A DNA stretch of 15,670 bases from Phycisphaerales bacterium (GCA_011048645.1 DSDR01000234.1:1-15670), one strand, 5' to 3'; numbered from the stretch's first letter, positions 7,792 through 15,256 are shown. Notes: generated from the sequence alone by a model not told the origin. Program-made: numbers and translations.

Positions 7792-9150
7792 ATGTACTCT
7801 TTCAGACAGGCATTAAACAGTAGCGCCGTTTCAAATACCATTGGATTCCATTCTTCGACAGTCATGAATATCGGACTCCGGATTCTGATTGGTATATGTG
7901 TCTCGCACCTGTCAGTGGTTTTTGCGGCCCAGCAGGAGGATGTGCTCAGACCTTATGAGGGCCCCTCCGTCCGTGAGGCCGATCCGAGCACGCTGAAAGG
8001 CAAAGTGATGACCGGTTATCAGGGCTGGTTTAACTGTCCGGGCGATGGTGCAAACCTCGGCTGGACGCATTGGGCCAAAGACCGGCACAAGCCGTTTGCG
8101 CCCGGCAACATTGCCGTTGATTTATGGCCTGATGTTTCTGAATACGATGATGACGAACTCTATGCCACTGCTTTTTCCCACGCGGATGGAACACCCGCCA
8201 AGGTTTTCAGTTCGCATAATCGAAAAACCGTGGTTCGCCATTTCAAATGGATGCGTGATTACGGCATTGACGGAGCATTCGTGCAACGTTTTGCCAATGG
8301 CCTGCACGACAATACGCTGCGATACCATAAAGATAAGGTATTGTCCAGCGCACGGGAAGGGGCCAATCGCTACGGACGAACCTACACCGTGATGTATGAC
8401 CTTACCGGGATTCCAAATGAAGATATTATTAAGGTGTTCGATGACTGGCGTATGCTGCGTGAGACAATGCATATCACTGAAGATTCTGCCTATCAGCACC
8501 ACAATGGCAAGCCTTTGGTGGCGGTCTGGGGGGTCGGTTTTAACGATAAAATCAAGCCGCGTCCGGGCTTTCAGGAATGCGAGGCACTGATTAAACAATT
8601 GAAAGCAGATGGGTGCAGTGTTATGCTGGGAATTGCAACAGGATGGCGTGAGCAAGATAATGATGCCCTGCAGGACCCCGACCTCTACCGCGTTCTGTTG
8701 ATGGCCGATGTGTTGAGTCCGTGGAGTGTTGGCCGTTTCGGCAGCCTGCCGGGTGTTCAGCGCCACGCCGAAAAATACTGGGAGCCGGATATTATCTGGG
8801 CCAGAGAACACGATATCGATTATATGCCGGTCGTTTTCCCAGGGTTCAGTTGGCATAATCTTATGGGGGCCAAACTTGATCATATTCCGCGACTCGATGG
8901 TCAGTTCATGTGGTCGCAGGTGGTGGCCACTAAAAAGGCGGGTTGTGATATGCTCTATATCGCAATGTTTGATGAGGTTGACGAAGCTACCGCTATTTTC
9001 AAATGTTCGAACAATCCGCCCACAACGGGTGGATCACAATTTCTGACGCTGAACGGACTTGCCAGTGATTTTTATCTTCGATTAGCAGCACAAGCAGGCA
9101 AATTGCTTCGTGACGAGATTCCCCTGGACACTGAGGTTTTGGTGCCATAA
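7792..9150 (+). CDS. Secreted GH71/GH99-like glycoside hydrolase
   Basis: A 452-aa TIM-barrel protein of the GH71/GH99-like group, often annotated as glycoside hydrolase 71/99-like or, loosely, as xylosidase. Family blocks: VMTGYQGWFNCPGDG (72-86), the line around W94, HFKWMRDYGIDGAFVQRF (150-167), KPLVAVWGVGF (240-250), PGFSWHNL (350-357) and MLYIAMFDEVDEATAIF (387-403). E395 and E398 have the E-x-x-E spacing also seen in the GH99-like protein at 2-919. A Sec-type signal (MNIGLRILIGICVSHL and VVFA) begins at Met25, base 7864. The longer start at 7792 has a weak GGAAAG site 8 nt upstream, while 7864 has none; 7864 makes the better signal peptide, and the 24 residues before it look uninformative. 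Either start gives a complete enzyme domain. Substrate is unknown; alpha-mannan or alpha-glucan activity is the family expectation. Confidence 0.85.
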   Translation: MYSFRQALNSSAVSNTIGFHSSTVMNIGLRILIGICVSHLSVVFAAQQEDVLRPYEGPSVREADPSTLKGKVMTGYQGWFNCPGDGANLGWTHWAKDRHKPFAPGNIAVDLWPDVSEYDDDELYATAFSHADGTPAKVFSSHNRKTVVRHFKWMRDYGIDGAFVQRFANGLHDNTLRYHKDKVLSSAREGANRYGRTYTVMYDLTGIPNEDIIKVFDDWRMLRETMHITEDSAYQHHNGKPLVAVWGVGFNDKIKPRPGFQECEALIKQLKADGCSVMLGIATGWREQDNDALQDPDLYRVLLMADVLSPWSVGRFGSLPGVQRHAEKYWEPDIIWAREHDIDYMPVVFPGFSWHNLMGAKLDHIPRLDGQFMWSQVVATKKAGCDMLYIAMFDEVDEATAIFKCSNNPPTTGGSQFLTLNGLASDFYLRLAAQAGKLLRDEIPLDTEVLVP

Positions 9151-9179
9151 TAATAACAATCGAATGGTTTGGATAAAAC

Positions 9180-9183
9180 GAGG
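9180..9183 (+). promoter_or_regulatory. Ribosome binding site of the signal-peptide remnant
   Basis: GAGG lies 6 nt before ATG 9190. A good ribosome site in front of a 43-codon frame indicates that this was once the start of a real gene rather than a chance frame. Confidence 0.5.
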
Positions 9184-9189
9184 TAAACT

Positions 9190-9321
9190 ATGAATAAAAG
9201 ATTGAATCGTCAAGATTTTGGTAAACTGGCGGTTTTTACTGCCGCAACCGTGACCGTCCAACGATTTTTCAGGGTTTTAACGACATCGCTGTGTCCGACT
9301 GTTTCGGGAGAACCAACATGA
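9190..9321 (+). pseudogene. Remnant: export signal of a lost gene
   Basis: A 43-codon frame with a proper ribosome site (GAGG, 6 nt spacing). Its first ~24 residues, MNKRLNRQDFGKL then AVFTAATVTVQ, look like a Tat signal of the NRRDF type with the second Arg changed to Gln (CAA at 9211-9213; CGA would restore Arg). The following 19 residues resemble no mature protein I know, and the frame ends in TGA overlapping the ATG of the next sulfatase (ATGA at 9318-9321). The most likely reading is that a secreted enzyme was deleted behind its signal, leaving the leader. An alternative is a small leader that couples translation into the sulfatase. It is too short to assign to a family. Confidence 0.55.
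9306..9310 (+). promoter_or_regulatory. Ribosome binding site setting the third sulfatase start
   Basis: GGGAG sits 7 nt before ATG 9318 and 10 nt before ATG 9321. It lies inside the longer possible frame that begins at 9291, and so argues for the later start, where a clean Tat signal (MMNRRTFLK) begins. Confidence 0.6.
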
Positions 9322-10940
9322 TGAACCGTCGCACATTCTTAAAAAGCATCGGTGCCGGTACGATCGGTGTCGCCGGCATCGGCTGCAATAGCGTTTTACC
9401 GGCGACTTTGCCCATCGTTCAAAAGCCGAATGTCCTGTTTATTCTATCCGATGACCATTCGCTGCAGACGCTGGGAGCTTACAAGTCAAGGATGCAGGAA
9501 TTCATCAAAAAACACAACATTACACCGAATATTGACAGGCTGGCCGCCGAGGGAATGCTGTTCGAAAACAGTTTTGTCGGAAATTCCATTTGCGGCCCCA
9601 GTCGAGCGTCAATCCTGACCGGAAAACACAGTCATATCAACGGTTTCCGGTCCAACCATGACCAATTCAACGCCGACCAATGGACCGTGGCAAAGGAATT
9701 GCAAAAAGCAGGGTATCAAACCGCGGCGATTGGTAAATGGCATTTAGGCTCTCTGCCAACCGGATTTGATGATTACAAAGTCTTGCCCGGCCAGGGGATG
9801 TATTACAATCCCGATTTTATTGAAAAAGGGTCTTCAGGCTTGGTTAGGAAGCAGGGGTATTGCACCGATATCATTGGAGATATGACAATCGACTGGCTGG
9901 ATCGAAAGCGGGACAAAACCAGGCCGTTCTTTCTTTGCAGTTGGCACAAGGCCCCGCACCGGACATGGATGCCTGCCCCGCGGCATTTCAGCTTGCTCGA
10001 CGAGGTGGATGTTCCGGAGCCTGAAAACCTCTTCGATGACTATCGGGGGCGAACCTCTTCCGCGTCGGAGCAGGAAATGACGATCCGCGATCATCTGAAC
10101 ATCGCAACCGATCTGAAGGTCACGCCTCCGGTGATGACAACTTCGGTCAAGGCGATTCCGGAAGCCGTCCCGAAAACCAATTCCATGGACCCGGCAACCC
10201 TTGAAGAATTCAGGCGGATGAGTCCGGAACAAAAGAAAGCATGGGATGCCTATTATGTGCCGCGAAATGAACGATTTCAGGCCCAAAATTTGAAAGGCAG
10301 CGAGTTGCTTCGATGGAAATATCAGGCCTATCTCAAAGATTTCATACGATGTGTCAAGGCCATGGACGAGGCCGTCGGCCGAGTGCTCGATTACCTCAAA
10401 ACCAACAACCTTGATAAGAATACCATCGTTGTTTACAGTTCGGATCAAGGATTTTATAACGGCGAACACGGCTGGTATGACAAACGCTGGATGTATGAAG
10501 AATCGCTGCGAAACCCGCTCATCATCAAATGGCCCGGCGTGACACGCCCCGGCTCAAAATGCAGCGAAATGGTACAGAATATCGATTATGCGCCGACTTT
10601 TCTTGAAGCCGCGGGCATCAATATACCTGAACCGATACAGGGCAAATCATTGGCGCCGCTGCTCAGGGGCGAGCGTCCGGAAGAGTGGCGCAGCGGCATT
10701 CTTTACACGTATTACGAAGAGGGTATTCATCACGTTGCAAGGCATCGGGGTATTCGAAACGAACGGTATAAGCTGATTGAATTCTACGGAAAGGGCGAAT
10801 GGGAATTTTATGATCTGGAAAAAGATCCGCTGGAAATGAAAAGCGAGTATGGCAACCCCGAGTACGAAAAGCCAATTCGTACTATGAAACAGAAGCTAAA
10901 AGAGTTAATGGATTATTACAATCTTGATTCTGACGCATAA
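9318..10940 (+). CDS. Tat-exported S1 sulfatase (core CGPSR), GlcNAc-6-sulfatase-like
   Basis: Third intact sulfatase, 540 aa from ATG 9318. A frame opening at 9291 exists, but the ribosome site GGGAG at 9306-9310 and the Tat signal NRRTFLK (3-9) favour 9318 or 9321. C23 in AGIGC could be a lipoprotein cysteine, though glycine at -3 is atypical. Active site: D45-D46 in LSDDHS, C92-G-P-S-R96 with C92 as predicted formylglycine, GKWHLG at 139-144, WHKAPHRTW at 209-217, SSDQGFYNGEHG at 374-385 with D376/Q377, and K389 before the WMYEES block. This pattern resembles the N-acetylglucosamine-6-sulfatase / S1_11-like branch, but that is from memory and the sugar could differ. FYDLEKDPLEMKS near the end is the usual terminal motif. 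It is the last gene of the + strand cluster, and its start overlaps the stop of the small remnant before it. Confidence 0.92.
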   Translation: MMNRRTFLKSIGAGTIGVAGIGCNSVLPATLPIVQKPNVLFILSDDHSLQTLGAYKSRMQEFIKKHNITPNIDRLAAEGMLFENSFVGNSICGPSRASILTGKHSHINGFRSNHDQFNADQWTVAKELQKAGYQTAAIGKWHLGSLPTGFDDYKVLPGQGMYYNPDFIEKGSSGLVRKQGYCTDIIGDMTIDWLDRKRDKTRPFFLCSWHKAPHRTWMPAPRHFSLLDEVDVPEPENLFDDYRGRTSSASEQEMTIRDHLNIATDLKVTPPVMTTSVKAIPEAVPKTNSMDPATLEEFRRMSPEQKKAWDAYYVPRNERFQAQNLKGSELLRWKYQAYLKDFIRCVKAMDEAVGRVLDYLKTNNLDKNTIVVYSSDQGFYNGEHGWYDKRWMYEESLRNPLIIKWPGVTRPGSKCSEMVQNIDYAPTFLEAAGINIPEPIQGKSLAPLLRGERPEEWRSGILYTYYEEGIHHVARHRGIRNERYKLIEFYGKGEWEFYDLEKDPLEMKSEYGNPEYEKPIRTMKQKLKELMDYYNLDSDA

Positions 10941-11105
10941 AGAAGAAAAAATCAAATAGAAGCATCCCTCTTGAAATGCTAAACGCTGCCCCCAAGCCGC
11001 CACGGCGAGACCAACACGCTGATCCTTCCGGTTACCTGTGGATTGGGCGTCTATCGCCGTTGACTCAAAGTCATCCAATAGGACGTTACGACCCTATATA
11101 AAGAC

Positions 11106-11137
11106 AAAAAGACCTCACTCATATGAATGAGGTCTTT
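11106..11137 (-). terminator. Rho-independent terminator of the PEP-CTERM gene
   Basis: A perfect 10-bp inverted repeat (AAAGACCTCA at 11108-11117 against TGAGGTCTTT at 11128-11137) with a 10-nt loop. Read on the minus strand it is followed by TTTTTGTCTTTATA, a fair U-tract, and lies about 25 nt after the stop at 11163. On the plus strand the arm ends in TTTGTAAAA, so it may weakly stop transcripts from the sulfatase gene too. The stem has only moderate GC. Confidence 0.8.
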
Positions 11138-11162
11138 GTAAAACGGTTTAATTCAAGAAATC

Positions 11163-11777
11163 TTAACGACGTTTGCGAAGGAACAAACCGCCCAGTCCCA
11201 GCAATGCAAGCGTCATCGGTTCCGGCACCAGGCGAACATTGTCAATGCCGATCCAGGAATTCGTCGCTGAAAAATTAATCAGCTCGACGCCGATTTGTTT
11301 GCCAATGGCTGCGGGAATATCATCAGCCGAAAACGTCAGGGTATAAGTCGCCCACGGCTCCTGGCCATCGCCCAGAAGGTCAACAACGGCCATTGCCACC
11401 GGTGTTCTGGATCCGGCGTTGTCATAATAAAGGAACAGGCCGAGCTTGGCCGGGGTCGTCTCGGACCAGTTATCGCGGGCGTCCACCTGAAGGGTATAAA
11501 CCTCGCCGGCTTCAATCACCGCGCCGGTCAACTGCCAGACCGACGGATCGCCGGACATCAGGAAACCGGCCCAATCGCCGTGGGTCGAACCCGGCCAGCC
11601 GGATTCCACTCCCGAATCCGCAGCTATGACATCGCTGGACCAAAACGGAACTTCCTCCCAATTGCTGAATTTGCCCGTACCCGGCTGTTCAAAACTGAAG
11701 TTCTTGACATAATTTGCGTGAACAGAAACCGTCAGTGCAAGTACAAGAGCAACTCCCAAAATTCGCCGTGTGTTCAT
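11163..11777 (-). CDS. Secreted PEP-CTERM protein, carbohydrate-binding-like
   Basis: A 204-aa exported protein. It has a Sec signal peptide (MNTRRILGVALVLALTV, cleavage probably after VHA at 19-21), a beta-rich domain beginning NFSFEQPGTGKFSNW and ending IGIDNVRL, and a C-terminal PEP-CTERM sorting tag: V-P-E-P at 184-187, a hydrophobic helix MTLALLGLGGLFL, then RKRR. The tag is known to target proteins to an exosortase for sorting to the cell surface in bacteria with exopolysaccharide; no exosortase gene is in the window. The start-NFSFE and end-DNVRL pattern is shared with jelly-roll carbohydrate-binding modules common in planctomycete secreted proteins, so glycan binding is plausible but unproven. 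It stands alone: its own promoter lies 63 bp upstream, a terminator lies behind it, and GAGG with GGGAAG precedes the ATG. Confidence 0.85.
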   Translation of the reverse strand: MNTRRILGVALVLALTVSVHANYVKNFSFEQPGTGKFSNWEEVPFWSSDVIAADSGVESGWPGSTHGDWAGFLMSGDPSVWQLTGAVIEAGEVYTLQVDARDNWSETTPAKLGLFLYYDNAGSRTPVAMAVVDLLGDGQEPWATYTLTFSADDIPAAIGKQIGVELINFSATNSWIGIDNVRLVPEPMTLALLGLGGLFLRKRR

Positions 11778-11839
11778 CTTCCCATCCTCTTTTAATTAGG
11801 TTAGCTGTTTTCTCCGGACACTTTATCACAATTGCCTTT

Positions 11840-11868
11840 ATCATATCACGGATTCCAGAACAAGTCAA
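11840..11868 (-). promoter_or_regulatory. Sigma70-type promoter of the PEP-CTERM gene
   Basis: On the minus strand, TTGACT (-35, bases 11868-11863) is separated by exactly 17 nt from TATGAT (-10, bases 11845-11840). Each box has one mismatch to the TTGACA/TATAAT consensus. Transcription would start near 11833, giving a leader of about 55 nt before ATG 11777. This is the only near-consensus promoter I found in the intergenic stretches I read. Confidence 0.7.
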
Positions 11869-12093
11869 TACCCTTTCGAATTTTTTTTACATTATTTTCT
11901 ACTTTTTTCCGCACAAACCGGAAAAGCCAATCCCTTTTCCTGCAGCAATATTAAAGATAAATATACACCGAAATCACTAAAATGTGGTCATTTTGCCATT
12001 GCGCGCTTGCAAAAAAACGCGATATTTTTTAAGTCATTTCTTAAAAAGAAGTTAAGATCATCTCAAACAACGCTATTGCCTTTGTTTGTCCGG
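11869..12093. other. AT-rich intergenic spacer, no gene
   Basis: The gap between the PEP-CTERM gene and the aminopeptidase gene is 316 bp (11778-12093), and beyond the promoter I see no coding frame. It is much more AT-rich than its flanks, with long A and T runs. Two small inverted repeats are present: AAAATG-TGGT-CATTTT near 11980-11995, and on the minus strand CAAACAA with TTGTTTG around 12064-12088, just behind the aminopeptidase stop. Neither is followed by a convincing T-run, so no terminator is called for that operon. Confidence 0.5.
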
Positions 12094-13485
12094 TTACCCG
12101 GTAAGCGCTTCCACCTCTTGAACGGTTTTGGGGATCGTGTCGCTTAGCACATTCGCTCCGTTGGACGTGACAAGGACGTTGTCCTCAATACGAATACCGC
12201 CAAAATCAAGGTATTCTCGCACTTTATTGTAGTTTATATAATCTGTCAGTTGGCGTGTTTTTTCCCAGTGTTCAATCAGGGCGGGAATGAAATACACCCC
12301 CGGTTCCACGGTCAGCACAAACCCCGGTTCCAGTGTTTTGGCCAGCCGCAGCGACCGCAGGCCGAATTGCTCGCTGCGTTGGATGGTGTCGGTATAACCG
12401 ACCCACTCTTCATTCAATCCCTCCATATCATGCACGTCCAGCCCCAGCATATGCCCCAGGCCGCACGGAAAAAACAGCGCATGGGCGCCGCACGCGACGG
12501 CGTCCTCGACGTTGCCCTTCATCAGCCCCAACGACTTGAGACCTTCGGCCAGGATGCGGCAGGCGGCCAAATGAATATCGCGAAACAAGACGCCGGGCGC
12601 GACGGCTTCAAGGGACTGATTCAGCGCCGACAAGACCAATTCGTAAATCTCCCGTTGTCGCGGGGTAAACCGCCCGCTCACCGGCAGCGTGCGTGTAATA
12701 TCGGCGGCATAATGCATCGCATTCTCCGCGCCTGAGTCATTGATCACCAAATCGCCATCGGCAAGGGAATTTGTGCCGTAATGGTTGTGCAAAAACTGGC
12801 CGTGAATCGTATAAATCACCGGAAACGCCATTCGCCCGTGATGGGCAATCACCACCTGTTCCATCGCGGCGACCACCTCATTTTCAGTCCGGCCGATAGC
12901 AGTGGTCTTCATCGCCGCAAGGTGCATCTGCCGGGTGGTCTCAATGGCCTGACGGATTTGTTCGATCTCCTCTTCGGACTTGATCGAACGCATTGCAATT
13001 ACCGCCCGGGCAAACGGCTCGCTGACGTATCGCCGCACCTGGGCGCACGGCACTTCCAGAAGCTCTGAAAGCGCGAGCAGGTGCTGGGCCTGATACGGCG
13101 GCAGGAGATGAACGGGGCGTCCCTGTCGGCAGGCATTTCGGACGGTTTGGCCAAAGGCTTCTCGACGCGCCGTCTGCGTCAGGCCGCATCGGGCGGCACG
13201 TTCGGCAAGCGCCGGCCGAGGCCCCGTCCAGACCACCTGCTCGACCGTCGGGTCATCCCCGTAAACCGTCTCAGTGCCGGCGTCCAAGTCCATCACCGCC
13301 GCCAGCGACGGCACATCCAGACCGAAGTAATACAAAAACGTGCTGTCCTGACGGAACGGAAAGGGGTTGTCGGCGTAGTTCATCGGGCATAATTCATTGC
13401 CCGGAAAGACAAGCAGCCCCGATTGCCCCGCCAACCGTCGGCGCAGCGTTTGACGCCGCTGACTGTATGTTTCTGCACTGAACAT
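12094..13485 (-). CDS. pepP: Xaa-Pro aminopeptidase, M24B family
   Basis: A 463-aa metallopeptidase that removes the N-terminal residue in front of proline. Residues 1-~165 are the AMP_N-type N-terminal domain (NYADNPFPFRQDSTFLYYFG at 36-55 is its hallmark), and ~170-455 form the pita-bread catalytic domain. All five dinuclear metal ligands are visible: D250 (INDSGAE), D262 (ADITR), H345 (GLGHMLGLDVHD), E394 (TVEPGVYF) and E434 (GIRIEDN). No signal peptide, so it is cytosolic. It starts 10 nt after the symporter stop, with AGGGG between the two, implying one mRNA and coupled translation. The natural reading is that it hydrolyses proline-containing di- or oligopeptides inside the cell, possibly the symporter's cargo or its product. 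Length and motifs are normal for PepP; activity on other dipeptides of the family (prolidase-like) cannot be excluded. Confidence 0.92.
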   Translation of the reverse strand: MFSAETYSQRRQTLRRRLAGQSGLLVFPGNELCPMNYADNPFPFRQDSTFLYYFGLDVPSLAAVMDLDAGTETVYGDDPTVEQVVWTGPRPALAERAARCGLTQTARREAFGQTVRNACRQGRPVHLLPPYQAQHLLALSELLEVPCAQVRRYVSEPFARAVIAMRSIKSEEEIEQIRQAIETTRQMHLAAMKTTAIGRTENEVVAAMEQVVIAHHGRMAFPVIYTIHGQFLHNHYGTNSLADGDLVINDSGAENAMHYAADITRTLPVSGRFTPRQREIYELVLSALNQSLEAVAPGVLFRDIHLAACRILAEGLKSLGLMKGNVEDAVACGAHALFFPCGLGHMLGLDVHDMEGLNEEWVGYTDTIQRSEQFGLRSLRLAKTLEPGFVLTVEPGVYFIPALIEHWEKTRQLTDYINYNKVREYLDFGGIRIEDNVLVTSNGANVLSDTIPKTVQEVEALTG

Positions 13486-13495
13486 CGCGCCCCTG

Positions 13496-15256
13496 TCATC
13501 CCGTTGTTTCGGATTTTTTAGAATCGGTCAGGTAACTGACGCCCACCAGAGCCAGCACGGAGACCGCAATCGCCGGCAGCACGGCATCCAGTTGGCCCGC
13601 CCAGCCGGACAAGTGCGGACGAATCACTTCGCCCCACAGCAGCGGAATAGCAATCCCGACGGCAATCGAGGCCATCGCGGCCTGCGGCGTGGCCTTTTTC
13701 CACACGATTGCCGCCACCAGACTCGGCGTAATGGCCGCGCCGTAAATCGTGTAGGCGTAGAGGGCCTTCTGGAAAAACCCCGTCGATTCGGAAAACGCCA
13801 ACGACACCCCATACGCAATCACGCCGAACACGAGAATCATCACGCGATTCAGAAAGACCGTATGTTTTTCCGTAGCGTTGGGATTGATATGCGTCTGATA
13901 GATGTCTTTGATGAATGCAATCGACGGAATCAGCAAAAACGAGTTGGCCGTTGAGACGATAATCCCGACCACCGTTACCAGAAAGACCACCCCCAATATC
14001 GGCGGCATAAAATGTTTGGCCGCATAGATGAGGATATATTTGCCGTTTTCCGGATCGGGCGTCATACTGGATGCGATCCAGGCGTTGGCAATAATCAACA
14101 GTTCAATCGCCAGCGCAACAAAAATCATCGTCGTCACGGCCTGCGTGGCGCCGCGGGCGTTGCGACTGGCAAATATCCGCTGATATTGATTGGCATCGCC
14201 GAGAATCAGTAAAAATACCGGCAGCAGGTAATTAACCAACTGCACCGGCGAATAGACCCCCCAAAACTGCATATGTTGGGTCTTGTCCTGCATCGCGGCA
14301 AACGCCTCGGCCATGGCCGAAAACCCGCCGGCCTGATACAGCAGCACCGGAAACGCCGCCAGCATCGAACCGGTAATCAGCGATCCGGTAATAATATCGG
14401 TGTAGGCCAGACTCAGCAGCCCGGCCAGCATCGTATAAGCCAGGATAAAAACCGCTGCGATAATGGTCGCGCGCCCCGCGGTCAGCCGCGGCTCAACCAG
14501 CGTCACCTCGCCGATGTCCGCCGTTGAAGCCAGTTTGTACGTTGCAGCAGCGTGTTGAAAGTCATAACGAACTCGGGCGGTGTTGTTTTTTCGAATGGCC
14601 AGGGTGTTCTCTGTCTGCAAGGCGGACTGAACCGCATCAAAGATTTGTTCGTCCGGCACGACGTGTATCGTATAGACAACCGGCTTATCCGGCTCGGTCA
14701 ATGGCGCCGCGGCCAGTTGAACCGTCCCCGTCCAGTCCCGCGGCGGCGTATAAACCACACGACCGCGTGTTAACTGTCGGCGCGTCAGGGTATCCTCACG
14801 CTCCAGCGCGACGGGTTCTTTGTCGCCGGCAATCACTTCCAGCACCGCCCCGCCGGCGTTGAACTGATAGCTAACGATGACCATATACGCCGTCACCAAC
14901 GCCGCGACCGCCAGCAAACGCGCCGTGCGGCCATATCGCCGACCGATGATCTCCGGTACGGAAGACGCTTCAATATTCCGCGCGCGCGACGCGATAAATG
15001 ACAGCACGATCATTCCGAAAAACGTCCCGGCGGGAATGATCAGCGCCGCCATCCCTGTATGGTATGTCTGTTCGGCATTGCCGACGATTGAGCCGGTGCC
15101 GATCCAGACCGCCAGCATCGTACAGACCATCACCCAAGGCGAGAGGGTGCGACCGGCCACGGCAAAATCCGCCTCGGTCCTGATCTGACGCGATTTATAG
15201 ACGCCGATTCCCACCAGCATCAGTAAATAGACCAGTATCGCAGCAAGATACATCAT
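13496..15256 (-). CDS. Sodium:solute symporter (SSS) with large loop insertion
   Basis: A 586-aa inner-membrane transporter of the sodium:solute symporter family (LeuT fold), coupling Na+ entry to uptake of an unidentified solute. Family marks (numbered from ATG 15256): the first helices with VWIGTGSIVGNAE near 50-62, AYTDIITG near 284-291, GDANQYQRIFASRNARGA near 353-370, and VVGIIVSTANSFLLIPS at 429-445, where S435/T436 lie at the expected sodium-site helix, followed by IKDIYQ. Between the helix ending about residue 143 and the one starting about 262 is a hydrophilic stretch of ~115 residues (bases ~14474-14824) absent from ordinary members; the usual topology would place it in the periplasm. 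ATG 15256 was chosen over GTG 15262 because GGAG (15267-15264) sits 7 nt before the former and 1 nt before the latter. It lies 39 bp after an uncharacterised gene and 10 bp before pepP, so amino-acid or peptide transport is a context guess. Confidence 0.9.
   Translation of the reverse strand: MMYLAAILVYLLMLVGIGVYKSRQIRTEADFAVAGRTLSPWVMVCTMLAVWIGTGSIVGNAEQTYHTGMAALIIPAGTFFGMIVLSFIASRARNIEASSVPEIIGRRYGRTARLLAVAALVTAYMVIVSYQFNAGGAVLEVIAGDKEPVALEREDTLTRRQLTRGRVVYTPPRDWTGTVQLAAAPLTEPDKPVVYTIHVVPDEQIFDAVQSALQTENTLAIRKNNTARVRYDFQHAAATYKLASTADIGEVTLVEPRLTAGRATIIAAVFILAYTMLAGLLSLAYTDIITGSLITGSMLAAFPVLLYQAGGFSAMAEAFAAMQDKTQHMQFWGVYSPVQLVNYLLPVFLLILGDANQYQRIFASRNARGATQAVTTMIFVALAIELLIIANAWIASSMTPDPENGKYILIYAAKHFMPPILGVVFLVTVVGIIVSTANSFLLIPSIAFIKDIYQTHINPNATEKHTVFLNRVMILVFGVIAYGVSLAFSESTGFFQKALYAYTIYGAAITPSLVAAIVWKKATPQAAMASIAVGIAIPLLWGEVIRPHLSGWAGQLDAVLPAIAVSVLALVGVSYLTDSKKSETTG

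Noticed and set aside
7684..7863. Remains of the sulfatase C-terminus between the remnant and the GH71/99-like gene
   Set aside because: I read the stretch for sulfatase C-terminal text and found none of the usual YDLxxDPxE pattern.
9291..9317. Longer start for the third sulfatase at ATG 9291
   Set aside because: The ribosome site at 9306-9310 and the Tat signal both point to ATG 9318; the extra nine residues would bury the signal.
10983..11063. 26-codon + strand frame ending in LILPVTCGLGVYRR, resembling a decayed PEP-CTERM tail
   Set aside because: It is directly preceded by a stop, lacks the PEP motif and a start codon, and the resemblance is only a hydrophobic run before RR.
11061..11073. 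Inverted repeat TGACT-CAA-AGTCA as a possible operator or promoter element
   Set aside because: Only 5 bp per arm, no -10 box at a suitable distance, and no gene starting nearby on either strand.
12000..12060. Terminator for the aminopeptidase operon in the A/T-rich stretch
   Set aside because: T-runs are present on the minus strand but no stable GC-containing stem stands immediately before them.
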